Part shown: positions 33,128-41,261 of the stretch, piece after piece
Numbering within the stretch: the first letter of the stretch is position 1
Layout of the letters: every line of letters starts with the position of its first letter
Assembly: GCA_963703655.1 (NCBI GenBank)
Contig: CAVPFA010000003.1
Coordinates: forward strand, 1,984,001 to 2,048,000
From: CAVPFA01 sp963703655
GTDB lineage: Bacteria; Actinomycetota; Acidimicrobiia; Acidimicrobiales; Bog-793
DNA: 64,000 nt
Direction of reading: 5' to 3'
The notes under the pieces: model-generated
The model's input: the letters and a program-made list of their open reading frames with translations, nothing else
The model's database searches: none
What the model was told of the DNA's origin: nothing
Translations under genes and position numbers: made by a program

Positions 33128-35589
33128 CGACCGTCGAGAGCCCGGCAGAGGCCGCGCCGGTGGCACCCGCCGAGAACGGGCGCGCGAGCGGGTCCGGCGT
33201 CATCGGAACGCGACGGATCCGGCGCGAGGACCCGGCGCTGTTGTCCGGCGAGGCGCGCTTCGTCGACGACCTGAAGGTGCCCGGCGCTTTGCACCTTGCG
33301 TTCGTTCGCAGCCCGTACGCCCACGCCGCGATCCGCTCGGTGGACCTGACCGAGGCGCTCGGGTACCCGGGCGTCGTCGCCGCCTACTCGGGTGCGGACC
33401 TCCGCGACGAGTGGGCGGGTGGCCTGCCTTGTGCGTGGCCCGTCACCGCGGACATGAAGGCGCCTTTGCACCTTCCCCTCGCGGTCGAGCAGGTCGCGTA
33501 CGCCGGCGACGCGGTCGCGGTCGTGGTGGCCCGCTCCGGCTACGAGGCCGTCGACGCCGCTGCCGGCGTCGTGGTCGACTACGAACCGCTTCCGGCCGTG
33601 GTCGACCTCGAGGCGGCGCGCTCGGACGCGGACCTGGTCCACCCGTCGCTCGGCACGAACCTGTCGTACGTCTGGGAGCTCATCCCGGACCCGGACGCGA
33701 TCGCGCAGGCATTCGCCAAGGCCGCCCATCACGTCAAAGAGCGGTACGTGCAGCAGCGCCTCGTCCCGTCCGCCATCGAGCCTCGGGGGGTCTGTGCTGT
33801 TCCCGAGCCCTTCGGGGGCGGACTCACGGTCTATTCGGCGACGCAGATCCCGCACATATTGAGGACCATGCTCGCGGTGACGACCGGCGTGCCCGAGGCG
33901 CGACTCCGCGTCGTCGCCCCGTCGGTCGGCGGTGGCTTCGGCTCGAAACTCAACGTCTACGCGGAAGAGCTCGTGTGCGTGGTGCTCGCCCGCAAGCTCG
34001 GCAAGCCGGTGCGCTGGACCGAGGAGCGGATGGAGGCTGCCCAGGCCACGATCCAAGGCCGCGGGCAGATCCAGGACATCGAGCTCGCGGCCGACGCCGA
34101 CGGCAAGCTGCTCGCCGTCCGAGTCGAGCTCCTCGCGGACATGGGCGCCTACCTGCAGCTGGTCACGCCGGGTATTCCCCTGCTGGGGGCGTTTCTCTAC
34201 CACGGCGTGTACGACGTCGGGTCCTACTCGTTCCGGTGCGCGTCGGTCTTCACTACCAAGACGCCGACCGATGCGTACCGCGGCGCCGGCCGCCCGGAGG
34301 CCACGTACGCGATCGAACGGGCGATGGACACACTCGCTCGCAAGGTCGGCGTGGAGCCCGAGGAGATTCGCCGGCGCAACTACATCGGGGCCGACAAGTT
34401 CCCGTACTCCTCTCCGGCGGGGCTCGTCTTCGACAGCGGCAATTACGAGCCGACCCTCACGCGGGCGCTCGATATCGCCAAGGTGGGCGAGGTGAGGGCC
34501 GAGCAGGCCCGCCGGCGGGCTGCCGGCTCGACCCGCCACCTCGGCCTCGGGATCTCCACGTACGTGGAGATGTGCGGCCTCGCGCCGAGCCGCGTGCTCG
34601 CATCGCTCAACTACTCGGCAGGTGGCTGGGAGGCGGCGACGGTGCGTGTCATGCCGACGGCCAAGGTCCAGGTCGTGACGGGGACCGCGCCGCACGGTCA
34701 GGGCCACGAGACGTCGTGGTCGATGATCGTCGCCGACCGGCTCCAGATCGCTCCCGAAGACGTCGAGGTGCTTCACTCCGACACGGCGATCTCGCCGTTC
34801 GGCATGGACACATACGGCTCCCGCTCGCTTGCGGTCGGCGGCACGGCGATCGCTCTCGCCACCGACCTCGTCATCGACAAGGCGCGCAAGATCGCCGCGC
34901 ACCAGCTCGAGGCGGCGGAGGCGGACCTCGTCTACGAGGGCGCGAGCTTTTCGGTCAGGGGTTCGCCGGACCGGGCGATGCCGTTCGCGGCGGTCGCCTT
35001 CGAGGCCTTCACCGCCCACAACCTGCCAGAGGGCACCGAGCCTCTTCTCGAAGCCTCCGTCAACTGGGACCCCCCGAACTTCACGTTCCCGTTCGGCACC
35101 CACATCGCGGTCGTAGAGGTCGACGAGGAGACCGGCGGAGTGCAGCTGGTGTCGTACGCGGCGGTGGACGACTGCGGCAACCAGGTCAACCCGCTCATCG
35201 TCGAGGGCCAGGTGCACGGCGGCATCGCCCAGGGCGTCGCCCAGGCGCTGTGGGAAGAGGCCGTCTACGACGACGCAGGCAACCTGCTCACGTCGAGCTT
35301 CGCCGACTACCTGATCCCGTCCGCCGCCGAGTTCCCCAGCTTCGACCTCGATCACACGGTGACCCCGTCCCCGACGAACGTCCTCGGGGTAAAGGGCGTC
35401 GGCGAGGCGGGAACGATCGGTTCGGCGCCCGCGGTGATCAACGCGGTCGTGGACGCGCTGGCTCATCTCGGCATCACCGACGTCGAGATGCCCGCATCGC
35501 CCGAACGGGTCTGGTCGATCGTCCGAGCAGCCAGGTCCGGGCCCCATGCAGCGAATTCTCAATCGGCACCTGAGGAGGCACATCCATGA
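33124..35589 (+). CDS. Form II molybdenum hydroxylase large subunit (CoxL-like 2)
   Basis: Intact molybdopterin-binding subunit of 821 aa. Key segments are 'VGGGFGSKLNVYAEE', the active-site loop 'DAYRGAGRPEAT' (about 383-389), 'GTAPHGQGHETSW' and 'KGVGEAGTIGS' with the catalytic Glu. It is a paralogue of the frameshifted subunit upstream, with a 30-residue N-terminal extension. The form II loop indicates an aldehyde/purine/aromatic-type hydroxylase or one of unknown substrate, not a proven CO dehydrogenase. ATG 33124 overlaps the CoxS-like stop and its own stop overlaps the FAD-subunit ATG (ATGA), giving tight S-L-M coupling. Confidence 0.93.
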   Translation: MTTVESPAEAAPVAPAENGRASGSGVIGTRRIRREDPALLSGEARFVDDLKVPGALHLAFVRSPYAHAAIRSVDLTEALGYPGVVAAYSGADLRDEWAGGLPCAWPVTADMKAPLHLPLAVEQVAYAGDAVAVVVARSGYEAVDAAAGVVVDYEPLPAVVDLEAARSDADLVHPSLGTNLSYVWELIPDPDAIAQAFAKAAHHVKERYVQQRLVPSAIEPRGVCAVPEPFGGGLTVYSATQIPHILRTMLAVTTGVPEARLRVVAPSVGGGFGSKLNVYAEELVCVVLARKLGKPVRWTEERMEAAQATIQGRGQIQDIELAADADGKLLAVRVELLADMGAYLQLVTPGIPLLGAFLYHGVYDVGSYSFRCASVFTTKTPTDAYRGAGRPEATYAIERAMDTLARKVGVEPEEIRRRNYIGADKFPYSSPAGLVFDSGNYEPTLTRALDIAKVGEVRAEQARRRAAGSTRHLGLGISTYVEMCGLAPSRVLASLNYSAGGWEAATVRVMPTAKVQVVTGTAPHGQGHETSWSMIVADRLQIAPEDVEVLHSDTAISPFGMDTYGSRSLAVGGTAIALATDLVIDKARKIAAHQLEAAEADLVYEGASFSVRGSPDRAMPFAAVAFEAFTAHNLPEGTEPLLEASVNWDPPNFTFPFGTHIAVVEVDEETGGVQLVSYAAVDDCGNQVNPLIVEGQVHGGIAQGVAQALWEEAVYDDAGNLLTSSFADYLIPSAAEFPSFDLDHTVTPSPTNVLGVKGVGEAGTIGSAPAVINAVVDALAHLGITDVEMPASPERVWSIVRAARSGPHAANSQSAPEEAHP

Positions 35590-36407
35590 TCCCCGCGAAG
35601 TTCGAGTACTCGAGGGCGTCCTCGGCTGACGACGCGGTCGCGCAGCTTGCCGAGCACGGTGAGGACGCCAAGCTCCTGGCGGGTGGCCACTCGTTGCTGC
35701 CCCTCATGAAGCTCCGGCTCGCCACCCCCGCGATGTTGGTGGACATCGGCCGGCTGAGCGAGCTCTCCTACGTGCGAGACGGAGGTGACCACCTCGCCAT
35801 CGGCGCGCTCACGCGGCACCGGACACTCGAGACCGACCCGCTCGTGCGCTCGCAGGCGGCGGTGCTCGCCCACGTCGCCGGGCAGGTGGGAGACCCGCAG
35901 GTCCGCCATCGCGGCACCATCGGCGGGTCCATCTCGCACGGGGATGCGGCGTCGGACCTACCCGCGGCCGTGCTCGCGCTTGGCGGCACCTTCGTCGTGC
36001 GCGGGCCGGCGGGCGAGCGCGAGATCCCGGCCTCGGAGTTCCACCGAGGGTTTCTCGAGACGGCGCTGCGGCCCGACGAGCTGCTCACCGAGATCCGGGT
36101 CCCCAAGCGCCCGGGAGCGACATGGTCGTTCCAGAAGTTCAACCGCCGTGCCCAGGACTGGGCGATCGTCGGTGTCGTCGCGGTGCGGAACGGGTCGACG
36201 GCGATCGGCCTCGTGAACATGGCCTCGGTACCGCTCCGGGCAGCAGCGGTCGAGGCCGCCGTCGCGGAGGGCGCCTCAGCCGCCGACGCAGCGGCTCTGG
36301 CAGGCGACGGGACCGAGCCGTCGTCGGACCTGAACGCTTCCAGCGAGTTCCGCAAGCACCTTGCACGCGTCCTGGTCCGCCGCGCACTCGAGGAGGTCGG
36401 CGCCTGA
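35586..36407 (+). CDS. Molybdenum hydroxylase FAD-binding medium subunit (CoxM-like)
   Basis: FAD subunit of 273 aa. The two FAD-binding motifs of the family are present: 'LLAGGHSLLPLMKLRL' (about 30-46) and 'HRGTIGGSISHGDAASDLPA' (about 108-127). The C-terminal domain near 165-270 is the CO-dehydrogenase-flavoprotein C-terminal fold. It passes electrons from the iron-sulfur subunit to quinone or another acceptor. It completes the S-L-M set and overlaps both neighbours' start or stop codons or nearly so. Confidence 0.93.
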   Translation: MIPAKFEYSRASSADDAVAQLAEHGEDAKLLAGGHSLLPLMKLRLATPAMLVDIGRLSELSYVRDGGDHLAIGALTRHRTLETDPLVRSQAAVLAHVAGQVGDPQVRHRGTIGGSISHGDAASDLPAAVLALGGTFVVRGPAGEREIPASEFHRGFLETALRPDELLTEIRVPKRPGATWSFQKFNRRAQDWAIVGVVAVRNGSTAIGLVNMASVPLRAAAVEAAVAEGASAADAAALAGDGTEPSSDLNASSEFRKHLARVLVRRALEEVGA

Positions 36408-37387
36408 GCGAACCGTGGACCGCACCAGGGGAACCTGACGATGTGGCCCGGGCGCTCGCGGCGCACGACTACCTCGCCGACGATGGCCTGGCGACGGTCG
36501 TGTTTCTGGCATTGCGGCTTCAGCGGCCCCTGTTCCTCGAAGGGGAGGCCGGCGTCGGCAAGACGGAGGTTGCCAAGGTGCTCGCCCGCTGGACGGGCGG
36601 CGAGCTGCTCCGGCTGCAGTGTTACGACGGCATCGACGTCTCCCAGGCCGTCTACGAATGGGACTACGCGCGCCAGCTGCTGCACCTGCGGGCGGCGGAG
36701 GCACGCGGCGCGAGCGGCGAGGACGTCGAGGACGAGCTCTACTCCGAGCGCTTCCTCGTGCGCCGGCCGCTTCTGCAGGCGATCGCCGGCGGCGCGACGG
36801 TGCCCCCCTGCCGGCTGCCGGCCCCGCCGGCCCCTCTGGCTCCGCCGGCCCCGCCGCCCCGGCGCCGAGGTCGCCTCCGGTCCTTTTGATCGACGAGCTC
36901 GACCGTGCCGACGACGAATTCGAAGCGTTCCTGCTCGAGATCCTGTCCGACTACACGATCACGATCCCAGAGCTCGGGCACGTTCCGGGCCGAGACGCCG
37001 CCGGTCGTGGTCATCACGTCCAACCGAACCCGGGACGTGCACGACGCCTTGAAGCGACGCTGTCTCTACCACTGGGTCGAGCACCCCGACTTCGAGCGTG
37101 AGGTACGCATCGTGCAGCTGCGGGTGCCTGGCATCGATCGCGAGCTCGCGAGGCAGGTGGCCGGCGCCGTCGCGCAGCTCCGGACGATGGGGCTGTACAA
37201 GGTGCCCGGCGTAGCCGAGACCATCGACTGGGCGCAGGCCCTGTCTGTCCTCCAGGCCGGCAAGCTCGACGAGACCGTGGTCGACCTCACGCTCGGCAGC
37301 GTCCTCAAGTACCGGGAGGACGCGGAGCGTGTGCGACACGCCGGCATCGCCGAGCTCGTGCGCGCTGCCCTTGATCGCGACCACTGA
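36404..37387 (+). pseudogene. MoxR-type AAA+ ATPase (CoxD-like), two compensating frameshifts
   Basis: AAA+ chaperone thought to help cofactor insertion into cox-type enzymes. Walker A is 'LEGEAGVGKTEVAKVLARW'; Walker B 'LLIDELDRADDEFEAFLLEIL'; sensor 'VVVITSNRTRDVHDALKRRC'. Three frames are needed. The first is left at a run of six Cs (36803-36808), where seven Cs restore it. The second is left at GGGCACG (36976-36982), where removal of C36979 rejoins the original frame. The segment between is Ala/Pro-rich then conserved. The start is unclear: CTG 36404 has GAGGAGG at good distance, while GTG 36443 is the first conventional codon. Both breaks are single-C changes, so sequencing error is a strong alternative to real decay. 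Confidence 0.8.
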
Positions 37388-37388
37388 G

Positions 37389-38516
37389 ATGCAGATAGCG
37401 GACGGTGTCGACGTGACGCGCCTCGCCGTCGCCTTCGGGGCCGTGGCGCGCGCCGCCGGTCTCGAGGCCTCGGTCAGCGCGGTGACGTCGTTCGCCCAGG
37501 CGTTGGCCGTCGTGGGTCTCGAGAAACCCGATCAGGTGTACTGGTCGGGCCACGCAGTGTTCGTTCGCCGCCCCGAAGACGTGCCCGTCTACGCCGAGGT
37601 TTTCGCAGCCTTCTGGTCCGGCCACGGCGCCGCCGCCCCCGCAAGGGCCGCCGCCCTCCCGGTCACTCTCGCGCTCGACGAAGACGAGGATCTGGGCGAG
37701 CCCTCGCCACCGGAGCTGGAGCGCGAGGAACCGGACAAGACCCTCGTGCTGCGCTACAGCGCCGCCGAGGTGCTCCGGGAGAAGGACTTCGCGTCCTTGT
37801 CTGCAGACGAGCTCGCCGAGGCTTACCTGCTCATGGCCTCGTTCCGCTCGCGGGCAGCCAGGCGTCGAAGCCGCCGGCGACGGCCCACGTCGAGGGCGAG
37901 CGGTGTGCTCGACCTCCGGCGCTCGGTACGCCGGGCCCTGCGGACGTCGGGTGAGCCCGTTCGTCTCATGCGGCTCGCTCCCGCCGAGCGACCTCGCCGG
38001 ACCGTGCTCCTCGTCGACGTGAGTGGATCGATGGAGCCCTATGCCCGCGCCTTTCTTCACTTCGCACACGCCGCCGTGGCCGCCCGGGCGCACGTGGAGG
38101 CATTCACCCTGGGAACGCGCTTGACGCGGATCACGCGGGAGCTTTCGTGGCGGGACCCCGACGCTGCGCTCGCAAAGGCCTCGAGATCGGTTCCGGACCT
38201 CGCCGGCGGCACCAGGCTCGGCGAGGGTCTACGCGCCTTCAACGATCGTTGGGGGGTCGCCGGGATCGCACGGGGAGCGGTGGTCGTCATCCTCTCGGAC
38301 GGATGGGACCGCGGGGACCCCGCGGAGCTCGCGGCCGAGATGGCCCGCCTGAGACGGGTCGCGTACCGGATCATCTGGGCCAATCCCCTCAAGTCGACCC
38401 CCGGCTACGCGCCGCTCGCCCGCGGGATGGCTGCGGCGCTTCCGTTTGTTGACGAATTCACGGAGGGTCACTCGCTGAGGGCCCTCGAGCATCTGGTGCA
38501 GGTGATGGCCCAATGA
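37389..38516 (+). CDS. VWA-domain protein (CoxE-like)
   Basis: Protein of 375 aa with an N-terminal helical region, an Arg-rich stretch near 160-170 and a C-terminal von Willebrand A domain. The MIDAS motif 'LVDVSGSMEPYARAF' starts near residue 207, with 'GGTRLGEGL' and 'VVILSDGWDRGDP' completing it. Known for the family: MoxR ATPase and VWA protein act as a pair in maturation of the molybdenum active site. ATG 37389 follows the MoxR-like stop by one base. The N-terminus is chosen at 'MQIADGVDVTRL'; the frame is open further upstream. Confidence 0.9.
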   Translation: MQIADGVDVTRLAVAFGAVARAAGLEASVSAVTSFAQALAVVGLEKPDQVYWSGHAVFVRRPEDVPVYAEVFAAFWSGHGAAAPARAAALPVTLALDEDEDLGEPSPPELEREEPDKTLVLRYSAAEVLREKDFASLSADELAEAYLLMASFRSRAARRRSRRRRPTSRASGVLDLRRSVRRALRTSGEPVRLMRLAPAERPRRTVLLVDVSGSMEPYARAFLHFAHAAVAARAHVEAFTLGTRLTRITRELSWRDPDAALAKASRSVPDLAGGTRLGEGLRAFNDRWGVAGIARGAVVVILSDGWDRGDPAELAAEMARLRRVAYRIIWANPLKSTPGYAPLARGMAAALPFVDEFTEGHSLRALEHLVQVMAQ

Positions 38517-38531
38517 GGAGGCGATGACCCG

Positions 38532-38846
38532 ATGAAGGAAGTGATGGCCGACATCGACAGATGGCAGGCCGCGGGCAGGCGCGTCGCCGTAGCCCGAGTG
38601 ATCGGCGTCGAAGGCTCCGGGCCGCGCGATCCGGGTGCGACCATGGCCGTGAGCGAGGACGGTGAGGTCGCGGGCTCGGTCTCGGGCGGATGCGTCGAGG
38701 GGGCCGTGGTCACCGAGGCGCTGGCCGTCCTCGAGAGCGGAACGGCGAAGGTGTGCACGTTCGGCTATTCGGACGACGAGGCCTTTGCCGTCGGCCTGAC
38801 GTGCGGCGGGACGCTGCACGTTCTGGTCGAGCCGCTGGACTGGTGA
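38532..38846 (+). CDS. Stand-alone XdhC N-terminal-domain protein
   Basis: Small protein of 104 aa consisting only of the XdhC_CoxI domain: 'WQAAGRRVAVARVIGVEGSGPRDPGATMAV', 'VSGGCVEGAVV' and 'TCGGTLHVLVEPL'. Full XdhC has this domain plus a C-terminal Rossmann domain; the next gene supplies a second, two-domain version. XdhC proteins bind the molybdenum cofactor and add the terminal sulfur. AGGAGG from the end of coxE lies nine bases before ATG 38532. Confidence 0.82.
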   Translation: MKEVMADIDRWQAAGRRVAVARVIGVEGSGPRDPGATMAVSEDGEVAGSVSGGCVEGAVVTEALAVLESGTAKVCTFGYSDDEAFAVGLTCGGTLHVLVEPLDW

Positions 38847-38862
38847 GAAGCGCGCCCCGCCG

Positions 38863-38926
38863 GTGAGCGGCGATCTCTGTCGCGAGCCCCGCTCGTGAGC
38901 GGCGATTTGTATCGCGAGCTCCGCTC
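38863..38926 (+). repeat. 32-bp tandem duplication of the xdhC translation start
   Basis: Bases 38863-38894 and 38895-38926 match at 28 of 32 positions. Each begins GTGAGCGGCGAT. The first copy opens an 11-codon frame (MSGDLCREPRS) whose TGA overlaps the GTG of the second copy (GTGA), where the XdhC protein MSGDLYRELRS... begins. The result is a mini-frame that imitates the protein's own N-terminus. Confidence 0.85.
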
Positions 38927-39720
38927 GGCACTGTTGCGCGACGAGCCCGTTGTGCTCGCGACCGTCACCGGTGTCGAGGGCGAGGCGCGAAGTCATACGG
39001 CGCTCGCGGCGAAGCTCGTGGTTCGCTCCGACGGCCGGAGCTTCGGAACGCTCGGTGATCCGGAATTGGACCGGATCGCGACGCCGTGACGCCCAGGCTG
39101 CGCTCGACAGGGGCGTGACGGTGAACCGCCACTACGGCGCTCACGGGGAAGCTCGCCGGGAAGAAGTCGCCGTCTTCTTCGAGGTCTTCGCTCCACCGGC
39201 GCGCCTGGTCGTGTTCGGCGCGGTCGACTTCACGAGAGCGCTCGTGGAGGTGGGCAAGGTGCTTGGCTTCGCGGTCACGGTCTGCGACGCCCGCCCCGTA
39301 TTCGCCACGAAGGCCCGCTTTCCCCTGGCCGACGAGGTCGTCGTCGAATGGCCCGACCGGTACCTGGATCGCATCGGCGACGAGCTCGGGCCGCGGGACG
39401 CCGTCTGCGTGCTCACCCACGACACCAAGTTCGACCTTCCCGCGATCCTGGGGGCGCTCCGCACCCGGGTGGGTTATCTCGGAGCCATGGGCTCAAGGCG
39501 AACGCACGAGGAGAGATGGCGCCGGCTCCTGGAGGCGGGCGCCGACGAGGCAGAGCTGTCCGAACGCCTCATGAGCCCGATCGGGCTCGACATCGGCGCC
39601 CGCACGCCGGAGGAGACCGCCGTTGCGATCTGCGCCGAGATCATCGCGGTTCGCACCGGCAAGGCGGAGGGCTCGGTCGCGCCGCTCCGCAGCGAAACGG
39701 GCCCGATCCACCGTCGCTGA
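38895..39720 (+). pseudogene. XdhC/CoxI family maturation protein, frameshifted
   Basis: Two-domain XdhC-like protein. The N-terminal piece (from GTG 38895, 'LRDEPVVLATVTGVEGEARSHTAL') stops at TGA 39087-39089. The remainder continues in the next frame: 'RDAQAALDRGVTVNRHYG', then the Rossmann domain 'ARLVVFGAVDFTRALVEVGKVLGFAVTVCDARP' and 'VGYLGAMGSRRTHEERWRRL', 'GARTPEETAVAICAEI'. Removing one C from ACGCCG (39081-39086) gives 'RIATRDAQAALDRG' and one intact frame. The usual GxGHVA nucleotide motif reads 'VVFGAVDFTRAL', an unusual variant. Error or mutation cannot be told apart here. Confidence 0.82.
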
Positions 39721-39741
39721 CCGCCCATTACGCTCACTGAG

Positions 39742-40320
39742 ATGTCCGTAGCCGCCGTCATCCTCGGCGGAGGGGCGGGCACGCGTTTCAACCGGGACGA
39801 GCGGGACGCAAGCCCCGGTGGCAAGCTGCTCGCCAAGGTGCGCGGCAAGCCTTTGATCTCATGGGCGATCGCGCCGGCGCTCGAGGCCGAGCTCGACGAG
39901 CTGGTCGTCGTGAGCGGCGCGGCTGACCTGAGCGAAGTGGTGCCGGAGGGCGCGACGTTGCTCGGCAACGACGACTGGGCGCTCGGCCAGGCCACCTCGC
40001 TCCGGGTCGCGCTCGACTGGTGTGCTCGGCGGGGACACTTGTCCGCAGTCGTCGGGCTCGGCGACCTTCCCGGCCTCACGGCCGACGCGTGGCGCACAGT
40101 TGCCGGGGCACGCGGCGGCCCCGTCGTATTCGCGACCTACTACGGTCGGCGTGGGCATCCCGTGCGCCTCGACGCCGAAATCTGGTCGCTTCTTCCGATC
40201 AGCGGCGACGAGGGCGCCCGCTCGCTTGCCAACCGACGCCCCGAACTCGTTACCGAGGTAGCGTGCGAGGGCACGACGGCCGACATCGACACTCAGGAGG
40301 ACCTGCGCCGGTGGAGCTGA
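39742..40320 (+). CDS. MocA-like nucleotidyltransferase (molybdenum cofactor cytidylyltransferase type)
   Basis: Protein of 192 aa of the MobA/MocA fold: 'VAAVILGGGAGTRFNRDE...GGKLLAKVRGKPLISW' holds the nucleotide-binding signature, 'VVGLGDLPGLTADAWR' the metal site, and 'RRGHPVRL' and 'DIDTQEDL' are typical of the family. It would attach CMP to molybdopterin to form the MCD cofactor used by this enzyme class. It follows the XdhC gene by 21 bases and its last ten bases overlap the start of the CoxG-like gene. Confidence 0.88.
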   Translation: MSVAAVILGGGAGTRFNRDERDASPGGKLLAKVRGKPLISWAIAPALEAELDELVVVSGAADLSEVVPEGATLLGNDDWALGQATSLRVALDWCARRGHLSAVVGLGDLPGLTADAWRTVAGARGGPVVFATYYGRRGHPVRLDAEIWSLLPISGDEGARSLANRRPELVTEVACEGTTADIDTQEDLRRWS

Positions 40321-40907
40321 ACAACGAATTCGAAGTCGCGATAGGAGTGCAAGAGGCTTGGGCGGTGCTCACCGACATCGAGAAGATCGCGCCCTGCATG
40401 CCGGGAGCCGAGCTTCGAGAGGTGGAGGGCGACGAGTACCGGGGCGTCGTGAAGGTGAAGGTGGGCCCGATCACGGCCTCGTACCGGGGAGTCGCCCGTT
40501 TCGAGGACCTCGACGAGAAGGCGCACAAGGCCGTGCTGAAAGCCGAAGGTCGTGAGACGCGCGGCCAGGGCAACGCCACCGCGGTGATCACGGCCACCCT
40601 CGCCCCTTCCACCAAGGGCACAAAGGTGGAGGTGGCGACGGATCTCGCCATCACCGGCAAGGTCGCCCAGTTCGGGCGGGGCGTGCTCGCGGACGTGTCG
40701 GGCAAGCTCCTCGACCAGTTCGTCCACAACTTGGAGACGACGGTTCTTGCCGCGCCCGCCGGCGAGCAAGCCTCGGCGACGGCCGCGGCCGGGACGGGGA
40801 CCGCCGCCAGAGAGGCCGCCTCGACGGACAACAATGGTGCGGCTCCGGCCACTTCCACAGAAGGACCGGAGACTTCAGGCGCGCCGGCGCGCGTCGAAGC
40901 CGCGTGA
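40311..40907 (+). CDS. CoxG-like SRPBCC-domain protein
   Basis: Protein of 198 aa. Residues 1-150 form the COXG/START-like domain: 'FEVAIGVQEAWAVLTDIEKIAPCMPGAEL', 'VKVKVGPITASYRGVARFEDLDE', 'TDLAITGKVAQFGRGVLADVS'. An Ala/Thr-rich linker follows. CoxG proteins recruit the enzyme to the membrane through a C-terminal anchor; here that anchor is in the next overlapping frame (40904-41173), so this gene may be the front part of a frameshifted gene. It starts at GTG 40311, with AGGAGG 10 bases upstream, inside the MocA-like gene. Confidence 0.88.
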   Translation: MELNNEFEVAIGVQEAWAVLTDIEKIAPCMPGAELREVEGDEYRGVVKVKVGPITASYRGVARFEDLDEKAHKAVLKAEGRETRGQGNATAVITATLAPSTKGTKVEVATDLAITGKVAQFGRGVLADVSGKLLDQFVHNLETTVLAAPAGEQASATAAAGTGTAAREAASTDNNGAAPATSTEGPETSGAPARVEAA

Positions 40908-41173
40908 AAGCCGCGACCCCGACCGCCTCCGCCGTTACGGAGGCCGTGCCTCAGGCGGCCCAGGACGATGTTGAGCAGCCCGCTGACAGTGCGCAGCCGG
41001 CGCCGGCTCAGACCGGCCCCCGCCAGATCTCGTCGCCGCCGGCGGAGCCGGTCGATCTCGTCGGCGTCGCAGGAGGATCGTTGATGAAACGGCTCGCGCC
41101 GTACCTGACGGTGGCGGGGATCCTTCTCATCGCACGGATCGTCTTCTACTCGATGCGCCGCCGCCGGCGGTGA
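40904..41173 (+). CDS. Membrane-anchor fragment, probable displaced C-terminus of CoxG
   Basis: Frame of 89 codons from GTG 40904, overlapping the CoxG stop (GTGA). It continues the same Ala/Pro/Gln-rich linker composition, then 'EPVDLVGVAGGSLMKRLAPYLTVAG', a hydrophobic helix and a basic end 'RRRRR'. CoxG proteins commonly end in such a linker and anchor. I infer that one missing base split the gene; a genuine coupled small membrane protein is possible. Its last codons fall inside the first copy of the 56-bp direct repeat. Confidence 0.6.
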   Translation: MKAATPTASAVTEAVPQAAQDDVEQPADSAQPAPAQTGPRQISSPPAEPVDLVGVAGGSLMKRLAPYLTVAGILLIARIVFYSMRRRRR

Positions 41174-41261
41174 GCCGGGGCGACCCCACCAGCCGGGGCG
41201 ACCTGATCGCGCGGATCGTCGCTTGCTTGATCCGCCGCCGCCGGCCGTGAGCCACGGCGAC
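41129..41261. repeat. 56-bp imperfect direct repeat at the cox/ppx junction
   Basis: Copies at 41129-41184 and 41206-41261 match at 46 of 56 positions without gaps, 77 bases apart start to start. The first covers the end of the CoxG anchor frame; the second contains the proposed GTG start of the DUF501-Ppx gene. Both end in GTGAGCC-x-x-GGCGAC. The repeat sits exactly where the molybdenum-hydroxylase cluster meets the housekeeping gene. Confidence 0.75.

Noticed and set aside
33052..35583. 843-codon minus frame opposite the second large subunit
   Set aside because: The plus strand encodes a complete molybdopterin subunit with overlapping start and stop signals; the antisense frame has no motif.
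40020..40310. Longer in-frame extension of the CoxG-like protein
   Set aside because: It would lie entirely within the MocA-like gene and reads as Arg-rich shadow sequence; GTG 40311 matches the domain start.
30312..40907. Calling the cluster an aerobic CO dehydrogenase (carboxydotrophy)
   Set aside because: Both large subunits have AYRGAGR (form II), not AYxCSFR of form I; no substrate can be assigned.
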